Assembly: GCF_003570705.1 (NCBI RefSeq)
Contig: NZ_QWVT01000037.1
Span: 1-64,000, forward strand
Length of the DNA: 64,000 bases
Direction of reading: 5' to 3'
Origin: Mesobacillus zeae
GTDB taxonomy: Bacteria > Bacillota > Bacilli > Bacillales > Cytobacillaceae
Each line of letters opens with the position of its first letter. Position 1 is the stretch's first letter. A model generated the notes under the pieces. That model was not told the origin of the DNA. It made no database searches and saw only the letters and a program-made list of their open reading frames with translations. The translations under genes and the position numbers were made by a program. Shown piece by piece: positions 8,259 through 15,514 of the stretch.

Positions 8259-8891
8259 TTACTTCACCAATCCGTGCTTGAAGGCGTAGATGACGGCCTG
8301 GGTCCGGTCCTGGACCTCTAGCTTGCTCAGGATATTGCTGACATGCGTCTTTACAGTTTTTAATGCAATGAAGAGTTCATCGGCAATTTCCTGATTCGTT
8401 TTGCCTTGCGCTATTAAGAGCAGTACTTCCATTTCTCGCCCTGTCAGCTCTGCGTGCGGAAGGATGACTGGCTTTTGACGCATCTTCGCCATCATCTTTC
8501 CTGTCACTTCAGGCTCAAGCACCGGCTGTCCATGGTAAGTCGTCCGGATAGCATTGGCAATTTCACTCGCCTTTGATGTTTTTAGCATATAGCTTGTGGC
8601 GCCAGCTTCCAGTGCCGGATAAACCTTCTCATCGTCGAGAAAGCTTGTTACAATGATGATTTTTGCTTCAGGCCATTTTTCGATGATTTGCCTCGTCGAC
8701 TCAATTCCGTCCATTTCCTTCATGACCAGGTCCATTAAAATAATATCAGGCTTTAGTTCGAGGGCCATTTCGGCGCCAGTCCTGCCGTTGTCAGCCTCCC
8801 CGATCACCTCGATGTCCGGCTGGGCGGACAAATAGGATGAGACTCCAATCCTCACCATTTCATGATCATCGATAAATACCACTTTAATCAT
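8259..8891 (-). CDS. liaR: LiaR, NarL-family response regulator of envelope stress
   Basis: A 210-residue response regulator: receiver domain with DDHEMVRIG at the start and phosphoacceptor Asp54 in ILMDLVMKEMDG, then a LuxR-type helix-turn-helix (ELTGREMEVLLLIAQGKTNQEIADELFIALKTVKTHVSNIL). Length and order match LiaR of Bacillus subtilis and VraR of staphylococci. The ATG at 8891 is chosen because GGGTG lies 6 bases upstream; an in-frame ATG two codons earlier is too close. It overlaps the end of liaS by 8 bases. LiaR activates liaIH when LiaS senses lipid II-cycle antibiotics, and LiaF holds the system off. Confidence 0.9.
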   Translation of the reverse strand: MIKVVFIDDHEMVRIGVSSYLSAQPDIEVIGEADNGRTGAEMALELKPDIILMDLVMKEMDGIESTRQIIEKWPEAKIIIVTSFLDDEKVYPALEAGATSYMLKTSKASEIANAIRTTYHGQPVLEPEVTGKMMAKMRQKPVILPHAELTGREMEVLLLIAQGKTNQEIADELFIALKTVKTHVSNILSKLEVQDRTQAVIYAFKHGLVK

Positions 8892-9936
8892 TTTCATCAC
8901 CCGCTGTATGCAAAATTGGCACTTTGACTTCAAGCTTTGTCCCTTTGTTTTTGACGCTGACAATTTTCAGTGTACTGCCTATCTCCCCGGCGCGCTCATG
9001 CATATTCTGGAGGCCATATGAACCTGCTTTAGGCTCATCTGCTTCGAAGCCCACGCCATCATCGGAAATGCGAAGAATCACCATATCATCCCTCGTCACC
9101 AATAAAACTCCCAATTCAGTTGCTTTTGAGTGCCTCAGTGTATTTGATACACCTTCCTGGAGGATTCTGAACAGATGGTCTTCCACCCCTTTATCAAGCA
9201 GAAAAGGCTCTATTTTCCAGCTGATCTTCATCGAAACTTTTTGCTGAAGTTCGACCATAAGCTCTTCTATGCCTTCCTGGAGGCTTTTCCCTTTCAACGC
9301 AGCAGGGCGGAGATGCAGCAGCAATGCACGCATTTCCAGCTGGGACTGGTGGATCATTTCTTCGACCATCTTGAGCTGTTTTGCTTCATGGTCACTCACT
9401 GGACTTTCAGCATTCTGCTCGTTGATGGCAGACATCATCATGGAAGCAGCAAATAGCTGCTGGCTGACAGAATCGTGAAGTTCGCGTGCAAGCCTGTTTC
9501 TTTCCTGTGAAACGATTTTCTGGATCCTTACTTCCTGCTCTTCTGCTTTTTCTGTTGCAAGGCGTTGCGAAAGCTTAGCCTTTTCCGTAATTTGCTTTTG
9601 AAGCCTGTCAATCCTGGATGAAATATCTGTGACCTCTTGAAGTACAGCCCCCTGCCCGGTTTCGGCATGCCTGCCTTCTTCCATCTTGAACAGCCATTGG
9701 TCGATTCTTTGGAACTGGCGGTGCAGAAAAAACCCTGAAAACACACCATACAGAATACCAATCGTTATGCTGACAGAGGCCGTGAACAGAATAAACGGGA
9801 TATCAAACAGCTCTTGTTCCCAAAGGTCAATCCACTCTTTAAACGGAAATTCCCAAAAGTATGCTGCTGTCAAAAAAACAAATAACAGGACACTGAGAAG
9901 GATCCCTCCTAGAATCTGCCGCTGGATGGTATTCAT
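8884..9936 (-). CDS. liaS: LiaS, intramembrane-sensing histidine kinase
   Basis: A 350-residue NarL-partner kinase. Two membrane helices (about 8-25 and 48-70) enclose a very short outer loop, as in intramembrane-sensing kinases. A HAMP/coiled-coil segment follows, then HisKA_3 with RLARELHDSVSQQLFA and His154, and an HATPase domain with DDGVGF and GLQNMHERA. Its start overlaps the liaF stop (ATGA) and its end overlaps liaR, so the three are co-translated. The family responds to bacitracin, nisin, vancomycin and other envelope stress with help from LiaF. Confidence 0.9.
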   Translation of the reverse strand: MNTIQRQILGGILLSVLLFVFLTAAYFWEFPFKEWIDLWEQELFDIPFILFTASVSITIGILYGVFSGFFLHRQFQRIDQWLFKMEEGRHAETGQGAVLQEVTDISSRIDRLQKQITEKAKLSQRLATEKAEEQEVRIQKIVSQERNRLARELHDSVSQQLFAASMMMSAINEQNAESPVSDHEAKQLKMVEEMIHQSQLEMRALLLHLRPAALKGKSLQEGIEELMVELQQKVSMKISWKIEPFLLDKGVEDHLFRILQEGVSNTLRHSKATELGVLLVTRDDMVILRISDDGVGFEADEPKAGSYGLQNMHERAGEIGSTLKIVSVKNKGTKLEVKVPILHTAGDEND

Positions 9937-10673
9937 ATTCTTTTCACCTCAAGATCTCCGACAAGCATCGAGGTGATAATCTTGACTCGCTGTTCTGCTC
10001 CGTCATAGCCGGGAGTCTTTAGAAGTAGTGTCTGATTGAATACTTTCGATTCATGGTGCTCCAGTGCATCGACTGAGCCTGCCACCGCAGCATGGCGGAT
10101 ATTTACCTCCACATCATAAGGAATGAAAATTTTGATGCTTCCCACTATGTTTCGGATAAAGACGATGGTTTCCCCTTTTGGAAGGACTGTGTAGCTTAAG
10201 TCAATTATGCTGTCGCCAATCCCTGTGAAAATATTGATGTCGTTCCATTCGTATACGTGGCTGGGGGTTTGCTGCTGCCCGAATAGCTGATTTTTAAACA
10301 GCGGATGCTGCTCCACAATGACGGTGTCCTGCGGTTCGCCGGCAGGTTCAGTCAGAACCGGATGGATGGTTTGCGGACTTTTCTTTGATTGTGCAAATTG
10401 AAGGATCATATATAGGAAAATGGCAAGCAGGAAGAACCTGAATGTCATCATGCCGAGCACACTGCTCGCTAAAAAGAGCAAGCCTCCCCAAAACAGAAAT
10501 TTCCCGAATTTGCGGGGCATCTTTTTCCAGCCAAAGTAAATCATTGCAGCAGAAGCTGGCAGCGAGAAGATCAGGCCTTTGTTAAAGAAAGAGATTTCAA
10601 GTAAAAGGAGGACAGCGCTAATTATTACAATCCAGCTGATATAGTCTTTTTTCATCTGCCGCAGCATGTCCAC
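9933..10673 (-). CDS. liaF: LiaF, membrane inhibitor of LiaRS
   Basis: A 246-residue protein. Four or so short hydrophobic helices fill the first 90 residues, and a cytoplasmic beta-rich domain follows (DINIFTGIGDSIIDLSYTVLPKGETIVFIRNIVGSIKIFIPYDVEVN), which is the hallmark of LiaF/VraT C-terminal domains. LiaF keeps LiaS from phosphorylating LiaR in the absence of stress. The start has an AAGGAGGGG site. It is separated from liaH by 143 bases that hold a hairpin, so liaFSR can be expressed at a lower level than liaIH. Confidence 0.87.
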   Translation of the reverse strand: MDMLRQMKKDYISWIVIISAVLLLLEISFFNKGLIFSLPASAAMIYFGWKKMPRKFGKFLFWGGLLFLASSVLGMMTFRFFLLAIFLYMILQFAQSKKSPQTIHPVLTEPAGEPQDTVIVEQHPLFKNQLFGQQQTPSHVYEWNDINIFTGIGDSIIDLSYTVLPKGETIVFIRNIVGSIKIFIPYDVEVNIRHAAVAGSVDALEHHESKVFNQTLLLKTPGYDGAEQRVKIITSMLVGDLEVKRI

Positions 10674-10766
10674 CCCTCCTTCTCATTTCGTATCTTATTA
10701 CTACCTATTTTTTAGAACACACTTTTAAGTTCCCGGATCCTTCGCGGATCCCGGAAAAAAGTGCCC

Positions 10767-10797
10767 AAGAGGCGCAAACATTTGTCCTGCGCCTCTT
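10767..10797 (-). terminator. Partial terminator between liaH and liaF
   Basis: A perfect 10-base stem (AAGAGGCGCA and TGCGCCTCTT) with an 11-base loop. Reading on the minus strand, a TTTTTT run follows after seven bases, then a second GGATCC-based imperfect hairpin at about 10733-10753. In B. subtilis a leaky terminator after liaH separates a strong liaIH message from a weak full-length one; the same arrangement is likely here. Confidence 0.65.
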
Positions 10798-10816
10798 TTA
10801 GAATACCACGTTATCT

Positions 10817-11464
10817 TTATGAAAGAGTATGTGTTTCTTGTTTTTTTCGTTCTTTTTCCAGTTGATCGATCCGGCTGTCAATTGTAGACCGCAAATATGA
10901 TTGATCAGCCTCCTGCTCAAGGCGTTCAAGATAAGTCTCAATATCAGAAAAGCGTGAGCCTGGTTTATCTGCATACCTCTCGGAATCGATTACTAAGTCC
11001 ATCCTGCGGCGGGCGCGGGTTGCATTTTCCTTCCCCATAAGCTCCAGCCTTCTGATATGCATGTCTTTCAGTTTATGCTGCATCTCTTCGTATTTTTGTT
11101 CAAGTTCTGACAGCTGCGCACTCACCTCTGACATGGATGCTTTTAGACGGGCTGCCCTCTCTTCGTATTGAGATTGTTCAAGGACGGCGAAGGAAAACAG
11201 CTGATCTTCCCCTGCTTGTTTTGCAATTTCCGCTTGGCGTTTGCGCTTTTCTGTCATTTCAGCTGCCAAGTGATACTCTTTACCGAATTGGTCTTGAAGC
11301 TGGCGCTGGCGTTCCAGCAGCTTGCGCACCTTATCCGTTTCGCGTTCACAGTCGCGGAGGTATTGGTTCAGAAGGCCGATAGGATTTTGCTTTTCTTTCT
11401 TTTCCAAGGCTTCATGCAAATCAGTCATCACGATATTTTTTATGCGGTTAATCAAGTTACTCAT
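10817..11464 (-). CDS. liaH: LiaH, PspA/IM30-family phage-shock protein
   Basis: A 215-residue, nearly all alpha-helical, highly charged protein. It has the PspA N-terminus (SNLINRIKNIVMTDLHEALEKK) and long heptad-rich coiled coils to about residue 190. PspA/LiaH proteins form large rings or rods at the inner face of the membrane and counter damage by antimicrobial peptides. ATG at 11464 is preferred because GAGGAG is 9 bases upstream; a TTG two codons earlier is too close. liaI lies directly upstream with a gap of about 20 bases, forming the strongly induced liaIH unit. Confidence 0.9.
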   Translation of the reverse strand: MSNLINRIKNIVMTDLHEALEKKEKQNPIGLLNQYLRDCERETDKVRKLLERQRQLQDQFGKEYHLAAEMTEKRKRQAEIAKQAGEDQLFSFAVLEQSQYEERAARLKASMSEVSAQLSELEQKYEEMQHKLKDMHIRRLELMGKENATRARRRMDLVIDSERYADKPGSRFSDIETYLERLEQEADQSYLRSTIDSRIDQLEKERKKQETHTLS

Positions 11465-11483
11465 ATTCAATCTCTCCTCAGCA

Positions 11484-11831
11484 TTAGTATTTTTTTAGTT
11501 CTGCCCATTGCTTTTCAAAGCTGTCAAAGGGGTCATTGTCTTCTTTGATGTTAAAGGATCTTGTTTCGTTCCATTTTTTATATACAAGGTAAAGCACAGC
11601 CGCTCCCACTAGGCCAACCAGGGCAGGAATGTTTCCTGCGGCTGACAGGAGGATGATAAAGCCTAAAACTCCCCAAGCAATCTTTTTGAAAGTGGAATCC
11701 GCTTTTAGGAACTGCTTCAGCACAAGGTACAGCAGGATCAGGCTGATAGCCAGCCCGATAAGTGAGCCGAGGTTTGAAATAAGCACGATAGCCGCAATCC
11801 CTCCGGCTGCCAGCAAACCAATTTTTTTCAT
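11484..11831 (-). CDS. liaI: LiaI-like membrane protein
   Basis: A 115-residue protein with about four hydrophobic segments up to residue 88 and a charged C-terminal tail (DNDPFDSFEKQWAELKKY). LiaI of B. subtilis is a small membrane protein that anchors LiaH at the membrane under stress, and this gene occupies the same place before liaH. ATG at 11831 has an AAGGAGGGAG site. The length agrees reasonably with LiaI, but sequence likeness was judged by layout and not by alignment. The LiaR-controlled promoter should lie in the 60 bases right of the start, against the edge of the 50-bp repeat array. Confidence 0.75.
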   Translation of the reverse strand: MKKIGLLAAGGIAAIVLISNLGSLIGLAISLILLYLVLKQFLKADSTFKKIAWGVLGFIILLSAAGNIPALVGLVGAAVLYLVYKKWNETRSFNIKEDNDPFDSFEKQWAELKKY

Positions 11832-11930
11832 ATTTGCTCCCTCCTTTCTTGATTCCATCATAACCCTGCGTTAAAAAAACCATAACGAACCCTAGCTTGA
11901 TTTTCCTCTAGGACCACCGACCGATACCGT

Positions 11931-12360
11931 GTAGGACCAGGTGGTGTGGTAAAGCGGCAAGAGACTGTAGCGTGCTTTTGCATGGTGCCGGCGGGTGATG
12001 TGGTAAAGCGGCAAACTCCCGCAGCGTGCCTGACCCCCGGTGCGGTGGTGCGGTATAACAGCGAACCCACACTGCGTGCCTGACCCCCGGGGTGCGGTGG
12101 TGCGGTATAACAGCGAACCCACACTGCGTGCCTGACCCCCGGCGCGGTGGTGTGGTATAACAGCAAACCCACACAGCGTGCCTGACCCCCGGTGCGGTGG
12201 TGCGGTATAACAGCAAACCCACACAGCGTGCCTGACCCCCGGCGCGGTGGTGCGGTATAGCAGCAAACCTACGCAGCGTGCCTGACCCCCGGCGCGGTGG
12301 TGCGGTATAACAGCAAACCCACACAGCATGCCTGACCCCCGGTGCGGTGGTGCGGTAAAG
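11931..12360. repeat. Tandem array of a 50-bp repeat
   Basis: Nine units begin near 11931, 11981, 12031, 12081, 12133, 12183, 12233, 12283 and 12333. The period is 50 bases except one 52-base unit with two extra G. The first two units are degenerate; the rest share a core of GCGTGCCTGACCCCCGG followed by GCGGTGGTGCGGTATAACAGC. The array is more GC-rich than its surroundings. It fills the gap between the divergent ends of liaI and the CAP gene. Partial copies occur at 14721-14748 and 37564-37659. Open frames through it are low-complexity and not credible genes. Confidence 0.9.
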
Positions 12361-12376
12361 ATCGCCCCCAACAAAA

Positions 12377-12424
12377 AAAGATCGTCTTTACTGCGCTAGG
12401 ACTAGCTCAGTAAAGACGATCTTT
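12377..12424. terminator. Strong hairpin terminator
   Basis: A perfect 17-base stem, AAAGATCGTCTTTACTG and its complement, around a 14-base loop. It lies just downstream of the LysM/CAP gene and has A-rich and T-rich flanks, so it can work in both directions. Confidence 0.75.
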
Positions 12425-12444
12425 CATACATACTTTCAGATTGT

Positions 12445-13050
12445 CTACTTGGCGATAAACATTTGCGTCCAGTAGTGCCCGTATGAACCTCCTGAAGCAT
12501 ATCCAACACCGATATGTGTATAGTTGGCATTGAGGATGTTGGCACGGTGGCCTGGGCTGTTCATCCATGCTTTTACGACTTCTTCTGGTGTACGCTGCCC
12601 AGCGGCAATGTTTTCCCCTGCACTTCTATAGGAAATCCCAAAGTTTTTCATCATGTTAAACGGGCTTCCGTATGTCGGACTTGTATGGGAAAAATAGTTT
12701 TTATCCCTCATATCAGCAGACTTATACCTTGCTACCCTTGACAACTGCCAGTCAGAAGCAAGCGGCTTAAGGCCGTTTTTGGAACGCTCTTGATTTGTCA
12801 GCTGAATCACTCGATATTCAACGTTTTTGGAAGCACTAATATCAGGGATCGTGATTTTCTGACCCGGATAAATCATTGCAGGGTTGCTGATCTGCCTGTT
12901 GGCACTAATAATTTCGGAAAGGCCCACTTGATATCTCACAGATATTTTCCACATGGAATCTCCCGGCTGTACTGTGTACACCTGCTGTGCAAACGAAATG
13001 GTCGGAATCAGCAGCATAATTGCAAGAGTAAATAACATTTTCTTCAACAT
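12445..13050 (-). CDS. Secreted LysM-CAP domain protein
   Basis: A 201-residue exported protein. Signal peptide at 1-24 (cleavage near SFA-QQ), one LysM module (YTVQPGDSMWKISVRYQ to YPGQKITIP, about 26-70), and a C-terminal CAP/SCP domain with LTNQERSKNGLKPL, YFSHTSP, SAGENIAAG, WMNSPGHRANILN and IGVGYA. LysM binds peptidoglycan; the CAP domain has His and Glu residues of unknown catalytic role in bacteria. The YkwD/SafA neighbourhood of families often relates to spores or wall binding. ATG at 13050 is chosen for its AGGAGGATTGAG site; the frame extends upstream without one. The gene stands alone with its own terminator. Confidence 0.85.
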   Translation of the reverse strand: MLKKMLFTLAIMLLIPTISFAQQVYTVQPGDSMWKISVRYQVGLSEIISANRQISNPAMIYPGQKITIPDISASKNVEYRVIQLTNQERSKNGLKPLASDWQLSRVARYKSADMRDKNYFSHTSPTYGSPFNMMKNFGISYRSAGENIAAGQRTPEEVVKAWMNSPGHRANILNANYTHIGVGYASGGSYGHYWTQMFIAK

Positions 13051-13143
13051 TTTTCTCAATCCTCCTCCCAAGTTAGGATGAGAAAAATGGTCGAATTTAT
13101 TCAAGAACCAAAAATATTTATTCTATCTTTTCATTAGTTTTGA

Positions 13144-13635
13144 TTATAAGGTTATAGAAAGAACATCCTTTTTCGCAGCTACAACCCCATCAGTATCTGC
13201 ATAAACGTAATCTCCCGGACTTAAGGTTAAACCGCCAAAAGTAAGAGCGACACCTTGTTCGCCCTTACCTTCCTTATTGCTTTTTAATGGATTGCTTCCA
13301 AGCGCTAGTATGCCTATATCAAGCTTTACAAGATCTTCGGTATCCCGTACACAACCGTTAATAATAATACCGGCAAGGCCTCGATTTTGGGCTATTTCTC
13401 CAAGTCTGTCCCCTAAAAGGGCACAACGGCGTGAGCCTCCGCCATCTACAACAAGCAAGGTTCCTGGCGGCACTGTTTCAAGCGCTTTTCTGACAAGTAC
13501 ATTGTCTTCAAATACTTTAAGCGTCTCAATGGGTCCATAAAATTTCTGCTTTTTTCCGTAGGATTTGAACTCATAAGAACTAACCTCAAGCTCCCCTCCA
13601 AACTCATCGCAAAGATCCGCAGTTTTAAAATCCAT
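13144..13635 (-). CDS. RraA-family protein (RNase E inhibitor-like / HMG aldolase fold)
   Basis: A 163-residue protein of the RraA fold: TADLCDEFGGELEV at the start, PPGTLLVVDGGGSRRCALLGDRLGEIAQNRGLAGIIINGCVRDTEDL in the middle, and DYVYADTDGVVAAKK near the end. Members are named either inhibitors of RNase E or 4-hydroxy-4-methyl-2-oxoglutarate/oxaloacetate aldolases. The GDR-x-GEIA and GCVRD motifs, needed for metal-dependent aldolase activity, are present, so an oxaloacetate decarboxylase or aldolase role is possible. Bacilli lack classical RNase E. ATG at 13635 is preferred because the AGGAGG site directly touches the earlier ATG at 13644. Confidence 0.8.
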   Translation of the reverse strand: MDFKTADLCDEFGGELEVSSYEFKSYGKKQKFYGPIETLKVFEDNVLVRKALETVPPGTLLVVDGGGSRRCALLGDRLGEIAQNRGLAGIIINGCVRDTEDLVKLDIGILALGSNPLKSNKEGKGEQGVALTFGGLTLSPGDYVYADTDGVVAAKKDVLSITL

Positions 13636-13755
13636 AAAAAACATCCTCCTTTTCCCTTTCCCTAGCTATTTCTGTGAACCCTCACACGATTCCTGCCTTA
13701 ATTTTTGGAAAAAACGCCTGCCTTCCTGCATATAACCTACAAAGGAGGGATTGAA

Positions 13756-13893
13756 ATGGCTTATTGGTGGGTCGTAACGATTGGCATGCTCCTTTGTCTG
13801 GGACTATCTGGCGGGGTCCTCTTTTACTTTATCTCCTCAGGCCTTGATTCAAATGATTCAACAAGGGTTGACACCTTTAATCAGGAAAAATAG
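13756..13893 (+). CDS. Short single-helix membrane protein
   Basis: A 45-residue protein with one membrane helix (about residues 4-28) and an acidic, polar tail (SSGLDSNDSTRVDTFNQEK). ATG at 13756 has a strong AAGGAGGG site; the frame is open further upstream without one. A hairpin terminator begins at the stop codon. The family is not recognised. The good translation signal and private terminator argue that it is real. Confidence 0.6.
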   Translation: MAYWWVVTIGMLLCLGLSGGVLFYFISSGLDSNDSTRVDTFNQEK

Positions 13894-13922
13894 AAAGCTG
13901 CGGAGATATCCCGCAGCTTTTT
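13894..13922. terminator. Bidirectional terminator
   Basis: Perfect 10-base stem AAAGCTGCGG/CCGCAGCTTT with a 7-base loop and a T run. It ends the small membrane gene and also faces the DUF421 pseudogene. Confidence 0.8.
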
Positions 13923-13924
13923 GT

Positions 13925-14616
13925 TTAACAAATACATTGCTTATATTTCTTAATAAATAGACCGTGTGGTTCAGTCCTTTCAGCATAATAAACTTCTTTG
14001 ATATCATCGACTCCTTCTTTTCGAAGAATGGAATAAAGCCAATTTTCATCGTTACCCAGTTCTTTCAGGCTTTCTTCATGTATTTTACCCTCATCAATCA
14101 ATAGAACCGACACATGCTCATTTTGGGCTTCCCTATTTAATCCTTCATAAGTTACAGGGTTAAAACGATTGTATTTCATGACACTGATTTCCCCGCTAGT
14201 TTCTTGAATGACGTACTTCACTTCCCTTAATGCAAAAATACCTTTTTGGCGGAGCATTCCCCTAAGCTGCTCCAACTCCAGGTTAGCTCTTTCAAGTGCT
14301 TTGATACTTACCTTCCCATCCTTAATCAGCACCTGGCTTTTCCCTTTTAAAGGGCCGCGGAGCCAATCGTATTTCTAAGTCAGTTTTTCTACGCTATAAA
14401 TTAATAATGCCCAAACACCAATTAACCCGAGCATTTGCGGGATTGTATGGTCAAGATGAAAAATCGTTTCCTCTACTGTGCCTCCAAGTATCAAAGCATA
14501 AACGAAATCAAATGGTGTTACCTGTGACATATGCTTTTTTCCAAGAAGACACGTGTGACAAGGACAAGGGATGCCAAACCGACCACAAGCTTTACAACAA
14601 TCATTCCATATATCAA
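13925..14616 (-). pseudogene. DUF421 (YetF-like) membrane protein, broken by a frameshift and a stop
   Basis: Two open frames together spell a DUF421 protein. The N-terminal part starts at a TTG (14616) with an AGGAGAGG site and reads MIYGMIVVKLVVGLASLVLVTR. Around 14541-14552 the family sequence jumps to another frame and continues LGKKHMSQVTPFDFVYALILGG, so a one-base indel is present. At 14375-14377 an in-frame TAG interrupts EKLT-KYDWLRGPLKGKSQVLIKDGKVS, after which the cytoplasmic domain runs to 13925. DUF421 proteins have an N-terminal membrane part and two small cytoplasmic domains, role unknown, some linked to spores. Two independent lesions make a true pseudogene more likely than a sequencing slip. 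Confidence 0.82.
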
Positions 14617-14720
14617 AGCAGAATCCTCTCCTATCAGCTATAAACCTCGTCTCATTTATTCCCCCTATTTTAGGAGAGTGAAACAGATAGGTTGATTTAC
14701 CAAAAGGGATACACTTTAAC

Positions 14721-14748
14721 ACACCACCGCACCGGGGGTCAGGCACGC
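14721..14748 (-). repeat. Dispersed copy of the 50-bp repeat core
   Basis: ACCACCGCACCGGGGGTCAG followed by GCACGC is the reverse complement of the core found in the array at 11931-12360. It sits between the DUF421 pseudogene and the stress-protein terminator. Confidence 0.8.
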
Positions 14749-14762
14749 TTTAGGATATTAGT

Positions 14763-14805
14763 GCAACGCAAAGAGGCTTCCCGCCAGGAAGCCTCTTTGC
14801 GTTGC
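14763..14805. terminator. Long perfect hairpin terminator
   Basis: A 19-base perfect stem starting GCAACGCAAAGAGGCTTCC with a CGCCA loop. It lies downstream of the stress-protein gene on the minus strand. No long T run follows, so termination may depend on the very stable stem. Confidence 0.65.
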
Positions 14806-14843
14806 TGCACTATATATACTTGTTCAAGATTCAATACTGTTAG

Positions 14844-15443
14844 TTAAAAGTCTCTGCTGCCGCCTAAGCGGGTATTGGCCGGATTGTCTGAAGTAAGGGG
14901 TGCATTTGTTGGGTCATTTGATGTCATTGTACCGCCTGTTACATTTGCATTGGCTGAAGCATCAAAAGCTCCGCTGTTCACACGGTCATTGCGTCGTTCC
15001 ACCACAACAAGAATCTTGCCTTCTTTTACATATCCTTCATAACGGTCGGCTTCTTCTTCAGGAATCCCCAGCCCAATCAGGGCTCCAGTAAGTCCACCCG
15101 CACCAGCACCCACTGCTGCGCCCGTCAGCGTTGCCGCAATAGGACCAGCCGCAACGATTGGCCCAATTCCAGGAATCGCAAGCGCGCCAATTCCCGCAAG
15201 CAGTCCAGCGATTCCGCCGAGCGCGCCGCCTGTTGCAGCCCCCGCTGCAAGTCCTGCTTCTGTCTTGGTGCCAGTGGCTTCATTAATATCATCCACTTCA
15301 TCATTGTCGCGCCCAATAATAGAAATATCCTCAGTCGCATAGCCTTGTCTCTTCAAATCTTCTACTGCATCAATGGCTTCCCCTTCGTTATTGTAAACTC
15401 CTACAAGGTGCTTTTCATGTTCATTCATATGTGTATTCATCAT
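14844..15443 (-). CDS. General stress protein, YflT/GSP17M type
   Basis: A 199-residue protein. The N-terminal domain (about 12-60) matches the heat-induced YflT family: VGVYNNEGEAIDAVEDLKRQGYATEDISIIGRD. A glycine- and alanine-rich hydrophobic middle (64-135) looks like a glycine zipper that could insert into a membrane. Then comes a short acidic/basic segment and a low-complexity Asn/Thr-rich tail with DNPANTRLGGSRDF. Such proteins are SigB-dependent general stress proteins with no known biochemical role. A matching SigB-type promoter is present at 15480-15504. AAGGAGG precedes the start; the second ATG one codon on is equally possible. Confidence 0.78.
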   Translation of the reverse strand: MMNTHMNEHEKHLVGVYNNEGEAIDAVEDLKRQGYATEDISIIGRDNDEVDDINEATGTKTEAGLAAGAATGGALGGIAGLLAGIGALAIPGIGPIVAAGPIAATLTGAAVGAGAGGLTGALIGLGIPEEEADRYEGYVKEGKILVVVERRNDRVNSGAFDASANANVTGGTMTSNDPTNAPLTSDNPANTRLGGSRDF

Positions 15444-15479
15444 TTATTCCTCCTTTGTACGAGTAGTACATTTATAAAA

Positions 15480-15504
15480 CTACCCGTCCTTCAGAGACAT
15501 AAAC
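15480..15504 (-). promoter_or_regulatory. SigB-type promoter
   Basis: On the minus strand GTTTAT, 13 bases, GGGTAG. The SigB consensus is GTTTAA-N12-14-GGGTAT, so only the last base of each box differs. It lies about 40 bases upstream of the general stress gene start. Confidence 0.72.
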
Positions 15505-15514
15505 ATAAAAAAAA

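Noticed and set aside
11931..12360. CRISPR array
   Set aside because: The units are contiguous 50-bp tandem copies without distinct spacers, and there are no cas genes.
11892..12374. Open frames of up to 160 codons on the minus strand, rich in His, Pro, Arg and Gly
   Set aside because: They only read through the 50-bp repeat array in several frames, have no ribosome sites and no family likeness.
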